From positions 1 to 29,107 of the forward strand of contig JAHLTZ010000092.1 of assembly GCA_025786725.1 (NCBI GenBank): DNA of 29,107 bases. The letters run 5' to 3'. This stretch comes from Syncephalis fuscata (taxonomy: Eukaryota > Zoopagomycota > Zoopagomycetes > Zoopagales > Piptocephalidaceae). The notes under the pieces are model-generated. The model saw nothing but the letters and a program-made list of their open reading frames with translations, was not told the origin of the DNA and ran no database searches. How positions within the stretch are numbered: the first letter of the stretch is position 1; each line of letters opens with the position of its first letter. Both the position numbers and the translations under genes were made by a program. Shown one piece after another: positions 13,745-23,300 of the stretch.

Positions 13745-14886
13745 CTATGTTCATAAATGTACATATTATGTCATATAATTAGCGTATAGCAAATTATGTG
13801 CAATATTACTCACTTTCTATTAGTATAAATTATTAAACATGCACAGTTCATAACATATATTGAATAAGTAGTCAAGTATTTTATAATGCCACTTACTATC
13901 TATTAACGCAAATTATTAAGCGCACCAAGCATGGCATATGTTTAATAAATGGCTAGTTAATATACAATGCTACGTACACTCTATTCACATTATTAGTAAA
14001 CACGCACAGTGCATATTGTATGTTTAGCATATTGTTAACCAATATACAATGCCACTTACTCCCTATTAATGCAAGTCATTAAACAGACACAGTGTATGGC
14101 ATATGTTTAGTGCACATTTAATTGATATACAATCCGACTTACATCCTATTAGTACAAGTACATTAAATAGGCAGTGTATATCATGTTTTAGTGCATATGC
14201 AATTAATATACAATGCCACTTACTCGCTATTGATGCAGAGTATTAGTTAGACACAGCATATATTGGATGGTTAGCGTATTTCGACTGCTATACAATGGCA
14301 CTTACATGCTATCAATAGAATTATCAGTTACACACAGTACATGGCATATATTTAGTGTGTATTCATTTAATCTACAATCCTACTTACCTTCTATTAATAC
14401 AAGTCATTAAACACGTACAGTGTGTGCTATAACTTAGCCTTTAATTAATTAATATACGCCGCTAATTACCTTCTATTAACATACATTGTTGAGCACATAC
14501 AATGAATGGCATATGATTAGTAAATAGTTGATTGATATAAAATGGCACTTACTAGATATAGTACAAATTGTTCAAACCACACAATACACAATACATAATT
14601 AATATGTAGTTAATTTAGTTAAAATGCCACTTACCCTCTATTAATACAAGTTGTTAAACATCCACGGTGCATTTCGTATGTTTAATATGGATTCGGTTAA
14701 TATACAGCATTACTTACCACCTAATAAAATCAAATTAATAGCAAAAGTATATTTAGTTGGCTAAATAAATAAATATTATAATTGTAACATACGCCTATAA
14801 ACCCTATTTGGGCTGGCATCCACCATGGCTGTACTGGCTACAAAAGCCACAAGAATGGTGCAAACGACGGCAATAGAAAGCTTCAT
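13740..14886 (-). CDS. Secreted small peptide encoded by a signal-peptide exon plus eleven 3-nt microexons
   Basis: Exon 1 (14886-14793) encodes 31 codons: a signal peptide (MKLSIAVV..., hydrophobic core) with likely cleavage after VDA, then SPNRVYR. The GTATGT donor leaves phase 1. Eleven exact 3-nt exons follow, each flanked by a TAG acceptor and a GTAAGT-type donor: 14718-14720 gtg, 14635-14637 agg, 14470-14472 aag, 14388-14390 aag, 14306-14308 cat, 14224-14226 cga, 14143-14145 gat, 14060-14062 gga, 13978-13980 agt, 13897-13899 ata, 13814-13816 aaa. The terminal exon starts at 13744 and gives a stop at 13742-13740. In this phase the tail reads R-EEEASRWKYKK-stop, 43 aa in all. Intron lengths are 72, 80, 162, then 78-80, and finally 69 nt. 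A twelfth triplet (14553-14555) has lost its acceptor AG. An alternative phase-0 model, using the weaker donor GTTTAT at 14801, instead reads V R K K H R D G S I K into a 98-codon ORF. No homologue is recognised. Confidence 0.65.
13745..14720 (-). repeat. Tandem array of about 12 diverged 81-83 bp intron/microexon units
   Basis: The triplet starts are spaced 83, 82, 83, 82, 82, 82, 81, 83, 82, 81 and 83 bp apart, then 70 bp to the terminal exon. On the plus strand each unit reads ACTTAC, three variable bases, CTATTAAT, then a body with TACAAGTCATTAAACA, CACAGTG, GGCATATGTTTAGTG and ATTAATATACAATGCC. Bodies are clearly homologous but carry many substitutions and small indels. The donor (ACTTAC on plus) and acceptor CT are kept in all intact copies; donor variants are AATTAC, ACGTAC and ACTCAC, all still valid donors. 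The first intron (14721-14792) is not part of the family. The repeat structure is directly visible; its use as exons is inferred. Confidence 0.93.
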
Positions 14887-15020
14887 GGTGATATTGAATT
14901 GTTGAGACAAACAAGTGAATAGGCGATATAGCACGGCTAGTAGAAAGTAGATGATAGTGAGTGTTCGACGAGTAGAATGTGATGATAATGCCACTAGTCA
15001 GTTGCATGTATTGTATGGAC

Positions 15021-15030
15021 TATTTAAATA
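15021..15030 (-). promoter_or_regulatory. TATA-like element for the microexon gene
   Basis: The palindromic TATTTAAATA sits 135 bp upstream of the ATG at 14886. Position and motif are plausible for a core promoter. There is no other support. Confidence 0.3.
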
Positions 15031-16251
15031 CACGACTATGCTGGTATTTCAGCACGGTGTATGTATGAGCTATACCATTAATGTGCAGTGTGAACCAATA
15101 ACGGTGCATCCACATGGTAGCTTCAGGCATATGTATACCAATATATCAATAATGTGCTAACATGCAGCATAGTTTTGTTTTATTTTCTGGGCATTTATAC
15201 ATATGAAATGACAATTTAATCAACTAACCCATATGCGATAAAAATGCACCTATCAATGTGTATTATATTGTTACACAATTCGCCTATGCGATGTATACTA
15301 AATTTATTGGTTCTAGAAATAGCAACAACGCATTGCTATGCCTTTATTATTGCTTTCGCTGATAATATCAATCCTTAATATTTACAGGTATTCCAAACAG
15401 CGCACAACACCAATGTGACAGGAACACTAGTGCATTAAACGTGTATTGCTTTACAGGTATCCATCGTTTTGTATAAAACATTTGCAATGTATAAAGCCAT
15501 AAAGATATACTGATTAGTTTTCATGCGTTTAATTTAGTATTGTAGATTGGCTATAAAATAAACAGCCTATATATAACGCCGTACTATCGGCCATTAATAC
15601 AACTATATCGTTAATAGCCAGCTGCTAAAATTAATTATTGGTTGTTGCATAATGACATTTTTGATAATAAGATACTGGAGTTGTTTATTGCTTTCATCGC
15701 CTGTTTGAACATAAAGTAGTCCAGTGACGCCGTACTACGCCATCAAACCAGCTCAGTCAGATATAGTCACTATGCGTGCTGTTTTTTATTGATACTACAC
15801 AAATATTTGTTTTCATGCTAATTTCGGTATACAAGTAGCAGTTTAGTACTGCAATGCACCATACATACACTTCATATCACTGTAGTACTATCCGACAATA
15901 ATCTAGCTGTACGTAGTAATGTTGGCTGGCCGCTTTATAAATTGTGCAAGCTCTTTGGATGCATATCTATTACGCATCAGTTATTGTATCAGTGATTACA
16001 GCGTTTATTGTTTTGGATTTCATACTAAGTGTATATTGTTAATTGTAATCTGGAAATACAACCACTTTTCCCCTCTTGTTGTTAGTAATTTATTAGCACT
16101 AAAATGTACAATAACATAAAGCACTATGGCTAAGCAAGTGAAGAGTGTTGGAATATGTAATACATAAAATGAGTTTAGAATAACACGAAATGATACATAA
16201 TAGTATAGGCATAGATTGTTAATGATATAGGTGTACTGGATATCTATGTAT

Positions 16252-16311
16252 ACTGGATAATGAATCTACAATGATGAGTATTTTAATCATTGATATTACT
16301 CATTATCCAGT
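16252..16311. repeat. Nested perfect inverted repeat (hairpin)
   Basis: The outer arms ACTGGATAATGA (16252-16263) and TCATTATCCAGT (16300-16311) are exact reverse complements. An inner pair, CAATGAT (16269-16275) and ATCATTG (16286-16292), is also exact. A further TACTGGATA occurs just upstream at about 16235. It could be a structured 3'UTR element or a small mobile-element remnant. Confidence 0.85.
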
Positions 16312-16729
16312 TCTATGTTCAATAGAAAGAATATGTAGTTTAGATGTAACCATTTAACCACAAATCATAATAAATAGTTAATAGGTTGCATAATGATGTT
16401 AAATGACAAACAGTATGTTACATGATTAACGCTATACTAATTTTTGAATTAACTTTGAACAACTAATTGTAACTATAAATAATAGCTCTGGTACCAGTCA
16501 CTTCTGACTATTGATTAGTTGGTAAATAGGTGATACTGATCTATTACATAACACTATTATTAAATGACAGCTATGAATAAAATGTGAAATAAAAAACTCG
16601 CTCAATTTATTTGTAATTGTATATATTTAAATGCAGTGTTCAATGATGATAAATGAAATGAAGGAAGTACATAATGATAACCATAGTAAGTAATGTGTAA
16701 TGGTCGTAAGTGACAAAAGTAGCCATTGT

Positions 16730-17260
16730 CTAAAACACTTGTCCACATTTACGACATTTTAGCTGTTTTGTAACGCAGACTGGGAAGATCCAGCCACATA
16801 ACACAGCTAGACAAAGTGAGCCATTTGTATATTCCTCGCGAACATAATGTTCTCCTGCATCTTTGGGACAACGACCGTATTGTTCTATTGGGAAGCGAGG
16901 TGTTCTGGCCTGCGCCATACGTTGATAGTCCTCGACCGTATATTGGCCGTTTGGACCACTAGGTTGAATGTTATAAGGATCTACGCTGCCCTGCGGTGGT
17001 GGTGGCACAACCGTCAAGTTTTTATCCTTAGCATCAGGCGTTGCGCCATAGTTTTTGTATTTAAAAGCATCGTTTGCATCGGGCATTGCAACCGGCGCCA
17101 ATGGATAGCCATTAGCATCGACCGGTGGCTTTTCATCACCGACCTGCGGCATTGCAACTGGATAAGGAGCAGTTGGCTGTTGTGGCGGCACAGCCGGATA
17201 AGTAAACGGTGGTGGTGGTGGAGGACCACCGTTAGAGGCACCAGGATAACCAGACATCAC
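16730..17260 (-). CDS. Small proline-rich membrane protein, BRI3/LITAF-like C-terminus
   Basis: A single-exon 176-aa frame with two adjacent ATGs (17260 and 17257). Residues 1-50 are Gly/Pro/Tyr-rich (GGPPPPPPFTYP), and the middle is hydrophilic and Pro-rich. The C-terminal 50 residues run RCPKDAGEHYVREEY, then a single hydrophobic stretch LCLAVLCGWIFPVCV, then KQLKCRKCGQVF with a CxxC. Pro/Tyr-rich N-terminus, short membrane-inserted hairpin and terminal CxxCG resemble the BRI3 and LITAF families, which sit on the cytosolic face of endosomal/lysosomal membranes and bind zinc. Only one Cys is visible in the first half-site, so zinc binding is uncertain. The family call is by resemblance; the coding status is strong because of length, composition and coherent layout. 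Confidence 0.75.
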   Translation of the reverse strand: MMSGYPGASNGGPPPPPPFTYPAVPPQQPTAPYPVAMPQVGDEKPPVDANGYPLAPVAMPDANDAFKYKNYGATPDAKDKNLTVVPPPPQGSVDPYNIQPSGPNGQYTVEDYQRMAQARTPRFPIEQYGRCPKDAGEHYVREEYTNGSLCLAVLCGWIFPVCVTKQLKCRKCGQVF

Positions 17261-17579
17261 GAGAAAGAATCGAGAAAGAACGGTGGGTAAACAATGTTAT
17301 TGTATAAATACTAGATAGTAATGGTTCAAACCGTCAAATACTGGTGTACTATATAGTGGTTGTAATAAAAAGAATAGCAAGTAAGAAGAGATGGCAAGTG
17401 AAAGAGAAGGAGAAACGGATAGTGTAGTCAATGAAACAACTTTTATATTAAAGCGGCACTTTAATGCCAAGATTGTCAAAGGACACCGACTTTTGACTAT
17501 TTTACGGAAAGTGAATATTCTATAGAAAACTTACTTTTTTCTTTTGTCATGCAGCTCATCAGTCATTGATCATTTTACA
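17261..17579 (+). other. Leader of the Rpp25-like gene with upstream ORFs
   Basis: Between divergent genes. On the plus strand there is a 44-codon ATG ORF at 17391-17525 (MASEREGETDSVV...) and a six-codon ORF at 17549-17569. Both end before the proposed 5' splice donor at 17581. If transcription starts upstream of them, they are uORFs. If it starts after about 17530, only the short one is relevant. Confidence 0.35.
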
Positions 17580-18392
17580 AGTAAGCATTTACCAAAAGAC
17601 AACTTGCCACATGACATAACCATTTATACATTTGTGATATTGCGCAATAGTGCCTAAACGAAAGCAGGCAGTTTCGTTTCACGACGTGAATGCTATGGAA
17701 GAGGTGGAGGCACAACAGCCAAGGAAGCGATCGCATAAATACTCGGCCAATAATACTTTTGCAGCAGCGACTCAGGTAACTCATGAGCAACAACAACAGC
17801 AACAGTCGTCACCATCGTCACCACCATCGCCACCACCGGATCATTCTGTTGTAAATACAACTAATGTACATATAAAATCTGGTGGGCGTATACGTAACTA
17901 CGCCGAGTATTGTTTGAAGTGGCTAAAGGTAATTAGCATTAATCTGTGGAATAACAAATAAGCCTTACTGTTTTACATATATACAAACTTATTAATCTCA
18001 ACCTTAACAATAATGTTTATTAATTAATTAAACCGATTTCTTGGCATTAGGATGATGGCGATCGAGCTGTTACACTTCTTGGACAAGCAGCATGTGTTAC
18101 TAAGGCAGTTACCGTGGCTGAACTTGTCAAACGACTAAGCCATGCTGACAACGGTAATACGAATACACTGCAGCCAACTTTAGCCCAACAAACAGAAATT
18201 GGACGTGCATCGTCTTTGCCATATAATAGCCTTGAAAGAGCCGATATGACAAAACTTGCTAATACATCAGTAGTACTGTCATCATCAGCATCTCAAATGG
18301 CTATGAACAATAATAACCATAACACACGTAATCAGCCTGTCATACGTATTACTTTGACAAAGTTATCTTCAGTAATGACGGCGTCACCTTAA
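17580..18392 (+). CDS. Alba-domain RNase P/MRP subunit, Rpp25-like
   Basis: Coding exons: the single base 17580, then 17651-17928 and 18051-18392, giving 206 aa. The start codon is apparently split by an intron: A at 17580 before GTAAGC, and TG at 17651 after CAATAG, making MPKRKQAVSF. Residues 1-75 are basic with Gln, Ser and Pro runs. The Alba domain begins SGGRIRNYAEYCLKWLK and continues DDGDRAVTLLGQAACVTKAV, AELVKRLSH, then after a spacer VIRITLTKLSS. GxxIRN plus the G-x-A-x-x-K-A-V segment is typical of Rpp25/Pop6-type Alba proteins, which bind the P3 domain of RNase P and RNase MRP RNA with an Rpp20/Pop7 partner. If the first intron is wrong, translation would start at the ATG near 17695 (MEEVEAQQ) and the Alba domain would be unaffected. 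Confidence 0.82.
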
Positions 18393-20387
18393 GTAATACA
18401 GTGGTCTGACAACGAATCAATGTCTTAAAAGATATACTTTTGATTCACTTTTGTTATCGGCACATATACATTACAACGTATACATCTATATAGTACGTCA
18501 CAATGTTTTATTGCCTTCTTTTTAGCTTGTAATGTGCACGTATACATAAGTGGGTACTAGCACAGTGTTGCATCTGTTTTTCCTTGTCAAATAAATACAT
18601 AGTAAACTTTGTTATGACTCATTTGGATAGATTAATATACTTTCCCGATCCATTTCCTTTACATCGTCGATGGTATCTTGTGACTGTTAGGCGTGCGTAT
18701 TGTGCCACATCAACATACAAGTTTGTCATAGATAATTATCGAAAGAAACGAGAGAAAAGAAAAGAAAGTATGTCTAATGGTCTATTTAGTTGCGTATAAC
18801 GAATATATTAACATTAGTGGCTATTAGTTCCAAAATGACTATTAAATAGCTAAAGATCACTTTTCATTTTCGCAGTTTTTAATAATTTTCTGACTTTAAG
18901 TGTATAGCAACAATAGCTATGGATCTTAATTACACACAAATAGTACGGACATAGCAATCGATATCAATTATTTATTTATTTTTTTGTTTCTTTGTTTAAT
19001 TGCTTATTTACTTGTTTGTCCATTGATCTATTGGCGTGTTGTATGTGTTTATAAGCGAGTGAGTGTATGTGTGTGTGCGTGTGTGTGTGTGGATATGATA
19101 ATGGTAAAATCAAATTACAACTTTCTATCTTTCTATTTGATAGTTTATACAAGCGGACTTTGCCTCTTGTTCATTCACTTCGAGTTCTCTCTCTCTCGTT
19201 CTTTTCTTCACCTCACAGTTTATTTACATATCGCCAATTTCTTGTTGGTTATTGACGATAATTAGTCGGACCCGGGCACTGTACGCGTACATCCTAGTCA
19301 AGACATTGTGATTCCTCTTCTGCAGCCTGCATTCGTGGCGTTACGCCTTGGTTGCCACAAGTTGCAGTGGTTATTTCCTGACGCATAACTTGTTTACATA
19401 TTTGCATACATCGTGAATACCCAGTACACTTTTCTTTTTAGTAACGTTATACTTTTATCGCAGCATAAGGTAGGCTTAGCACCTGATGTGTCAATAGTAG
19501 CCATAGCGGGCTTATAAGCCAGTTATGACAATAATGAGCGCTGTGTGTGTATGTATGGGTGGGTGTGTATGTTTTTATGTGTCTATTTATGTATTATATG
19601 CGTATATGCACTGTATTGTGTGTGTGTGTGTAAGCAGTAGATGTATGAGCATATGGATGTGGATGTATTTGTGTGGGTACATACTATGTAGTTGTAGTTG
19701 ATGGGTACTAAGTGGATGACAGTTCTATTATTACTGTTTTCTTTCTTCTACTAATTCTACTTGTATTTGTTGATCTCATTATCAACATCATCACATCACC
19801 GCCACACTGCCACTGTCGCCACCAATCTGCACTCTCCAACTCTCACACTTTTGCCACTTTTTCACTTTCTCCCCCTTCACCTTGGTCGCTACCTTTCTAG
19901 CCACACCAATTACTCACCAGCACCACTACCCTTGCACTTTTACTACCCATATCACTGATTGTTACTGGGCTAGCTGCAAATTGCATCACTGTAATCGCTG
20001 CTGTCCATCTTATTCTGATCTATTCGTATTATCCTCGAGCTTACCCTTTTATGGTTAACGGATAGATTGGCATAATCGTGCATGATCGGTTCTTTATTTT
20101 GTCCTTGACCCATTATTCTTTTACGTTCGCTCGGCTCCAAGTGTATACGTAAGTGTACATGCGATAGCTGGCGTGATTGCGTGAAGCAATAGCTAGAAGT
20201 TTGGCAGCGCACACCGTTAGTATTGACGTGTATTTTGCCAGTAACCTGCACTGTTGCATGTTCCTTGTTTTGCTGAGTAAAAAGCATATGTACAACGCAC
20301 AATTATTTTGTTTTATGCGTGATTGGGACAGTTTATGTTAGATCCTTTTCTACTTTACTTATATATTGTCATTTGTAGGTTAATAGT
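18393..20387. other. Two-kb region upstream of the PUF gene
   Basis: Rich in TG and CT tracts (for example 19064-19092 and 19555-19632) and without a convincing plus-strand gene. A TTTGTAG at about 20372-20378 followed by GTTAATAGTATG suggests a 5'UTR intron acceptor just before the PUF start codon. A minus-strand ORF occupies 19970-20287 (listed separately). Confidence 0.5.
19970..20287 (-). CDS. Hypothetical ORF upstream of and opposite to PUF
   Basis: From the ATG at 20287 it gives 105 aa (MLFTQQNKEHATVQVTG...) ending in SSDYSDAICS. Composition is hydrophilic and protein-like, but no domain is recognised, and it overlaps the likely PUF promoter/leader. A GTAAGC donor-like site lies inside it. 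It could be an unrecognised exon or chance. Confidence 0.22.
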   Translation of the reverse strand: MLFTQQNKEHATVQVTGKIHVNTNGVRCQTSSYCFTQSRQLSHVHLRIHLEPSERKRIMGQGQNKEPIMHDYANLSVNHKRVSSRIIRIDQNKMDSSDYSDAICS

Positions 20388-23300
20388 ATGGGCAGACCAC
20401 TAGATACCAGTAGTAGTAGTAGTAGTTTAGTATTGCCTTCTTCACCAGGGGTGCATACAGCGCACCAGCATGCCATCGATGCAGCCAACCATCCACTAGG
20501 AACGCAGGCAAATTCGTCGGCACATGCCTCCACAGCTTCTTTACCAAGTTCTGCTACAGTTACCGGCAGTGGTGAAGACAATGGACTATGGCAGGCTCTA
20601 GGCAAGCTAAACATTGCTTCTGATGCGACACCAGGAGAGTTGAACGACAGTAACGAAGTGGCTGGCAATGATGGCTTGTCTACATCAGGCGTTGAGGCCG
20701 GTCTAACAATGCAATCATCGCTTAAAGCATCATTTAGCCAGTCTCGATTTACAGAAGAAGACACGCTTACGACGAATCCACGCTATCTCTCGCACTTTAA
20801 TGAACCATTCCTACTGGACGACGAACGAACGGTAGCGCCGTCGTCCGCTGATGCCGTCGGCCAAGAGCTTGGATCTTCTTTTGTTCGTCGCTACATTCAA
20901 ATGAACGCTAATAACGACCATTTTCCTATTTTGGTTCGACGTGATAGCCATCCTGAATTGCTTTCGGCATCGACTGCTGCATTTGATCTATCGCTAGGTA
21001 ACTTTGATGCCGATCACGATACAAAGACGGCAAATACTACCAATGCTGCCTGGCCATTAGCCAATGTAAATGGCGATGGTTCGTTTGCTTCACGGCCACA
21101 GTCAGCAGCCTCGACATCGCCATCATCGCAAAAATCGCAATTAGTAGGATCAACAACTACTCAGCAACAACGAAGTGGCGAACATTCAGATGAGCATGGA
21201 CTAGAGGCACGACGACTATCGCATCCACAGTCAACGCAGATGGACTTATTGCTGCAAAAGTCACAAATGCGTTCACCATTACCATCTTCTAATAATGCAT
21301 GGCTTTCATTTGGTGGCCCATCTTCAAGCAATGCATCTATTGTCAGTAATTTAAACGACACGACAGCTACTGTGGGCAATACACGCAGTATGTCTAATGG
21401 TGTTGACATCAATGCTGCATACGGTGTACATGCTCCACCTCTTGGCCGTACTAAATCGAGTGATATGATGAACGACTTTAATCGCGTTGGCTACAATCTA
21501 ATCGACCAGCAATCCAGCGATGGACTAAATGCTCAATCCAACGACGCATTTATGGTGTCTGGACTGCATACACCTTTTACGCCTACTGAAAATGAACTGG
21601 GCCTAACACCATTTACTAACGGATTTAATGGATTTGCTTCATCAGTTCAAGTAGAGCGTAACGGTGCCAACGCATCCCCAATGCTTACCAATTCAGGCCT
21701 TGAAGATGCAATGAGCAATGCTGCATCGACTGATCCACATGCAGACAATGCTCATGTTGTATGTCCTTTTTTCCAGCAAGGCTTTTGTCCACGAGGTGAA
21801 ATGTGCCCATTTAGCCATCAGCTATTGCCACCACACGCCAATGAGGCTAGTATGGCTGCAATGGCCGGTAATAGCATGCATGGTATCCATGGCAGATCCC
21901 ATTCGCAACAAATGTCCAATACTGGTACAGCACAAGTATCACCTTCACTTGGCCAATCAGATGCGGCAACAAGAGCATTGCAAAATGCTAGCCAACATGC
22001 CAATATGGCATCACGATCAGCCGATATGTTTTCATCTGGCTTGTCATCACAGTCAACTTCAACGGCAGCTGGTCGATCACATATCCAATCAACGCAAACC
22101 CAGCAACAGCAACAGCAGCAGCAAGTATCGCAACAGCAACAACAGCAACAAATGTATACTGCTGCCGCTAATATGTCTCGTCCTATAATGCCAGCAATGA
22201 ATCCTATTATGAACACACCTTATCCATTTGGTGCAATGCCAAACTTTGGTACTCCATTCTATCCAGCCTATCCATTTAATCCAATGTATGCTGCTGCTGC
22301 TGCTGCCGCTGCCGCTGCCAATACTGGATTTCCTTATGGTACAACGGCGTATCCACGCTCACCAGGTGCCAATGGACTAGGTATGCCTAACGGCCATCCA
22401 ATGCCGATCTCTCCTGCTTATCCTGGCTTTCCAATGGCCGGTCAAATGCCAATGAATGGCCGACCAGGCTCTAATCAGCCTAATGGTGCTGTGCCGCATG
22501 ATGGCATTCGTCCAAGTAGCAGCATGTCGAAAAGTGCCTCACACCATAACGGCAAACGACAAGGCAGTACATCACACGAGCAAGAAGCCAACCGTTATGC
22601 CGGATTGGTACTCGAAGAAATGACTGGTGAAATCTACAATCTATGCAAGGATCAACACGGCTGCCGATTCTTGCAACGCAAACTTGAAGAGCAGAAACGT
22701 AAAAACGTCAATTTAATATTTACTGAAGTATCGCCACATGTTGTCGAGCTGATGACCGATCCATTTGGCAACTATTTATGTCAGAAGCTGATTGAGTTTT
22801 GCGCTGATGACCAACGTACAGCCATTGTAGAAACGGTGGCTCCCGAGCTGCTTACGATTTCATTGAACATGCATGGCACACGTGCTGTTCAAAAGATGAT
22901 TGAGTTTTTATCCAGCCCGCAACAAATACGAGTAGTTGTTGCAGCACTTAAACCAAACGTAGTCACCTTAATCAAAGATTTAAATGGCAATCATGTTATT
23001 CAAAAATGTTTAAACCGACTACTATCTATCGACAATCAGTTTATTTATGATGCAGTGGCAGAGCATTGCGTAGAAGTATCAACGCATCGACATGGCTGCT
23101 GTGTATTACAGCGCTGTATCGACCATGCCTCTGATCACCAACGGGTTCAACTGGCCAATGAGATTACCCAACATGCTCATACTTTGGTTCAGGTAATTAT
23201 TTAAGACTAATTAATTGATTAATCGCTAGTATTAACCAACTATTTATTTTATTTTATAGGACCCATTTGGTAATTATGTTGTACAATATGTACTTGATTT

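Larger units (their letters stand above)
14887..16729. other. Gene-poor 1.8-kb region upstream of the microexon gene
   Basis: No convincing CDS. It contains a possible TATA-like element near 15021, a nested inverted repeat at 16252-16311, and two copies of ACGCCGTACTA (near 15579 and 15729). The sequence around 15575-15605 weakly resembles the microexon repeat. The 66-codon open stretch at 15919-16119 is unremarkable. Confidence 0.55.

Noticed and set aside
13808-14720. Array as a CRISPR or plain minisatellite
   Set aside because: Units diverge throughout with only 3 nt between them, so there are no CRISPR-style identical repeats with unique spacers. Retained splice signals at fixed positions are not expected of a neutral minisatellite.
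18984-19265. Plus-strand ORF rich in Val/Cys with hydrophobic stretches
   Set aside because: It is produced by a TG microsatellite and CT-rich DNA; two frames are open at once and no domain is seen.
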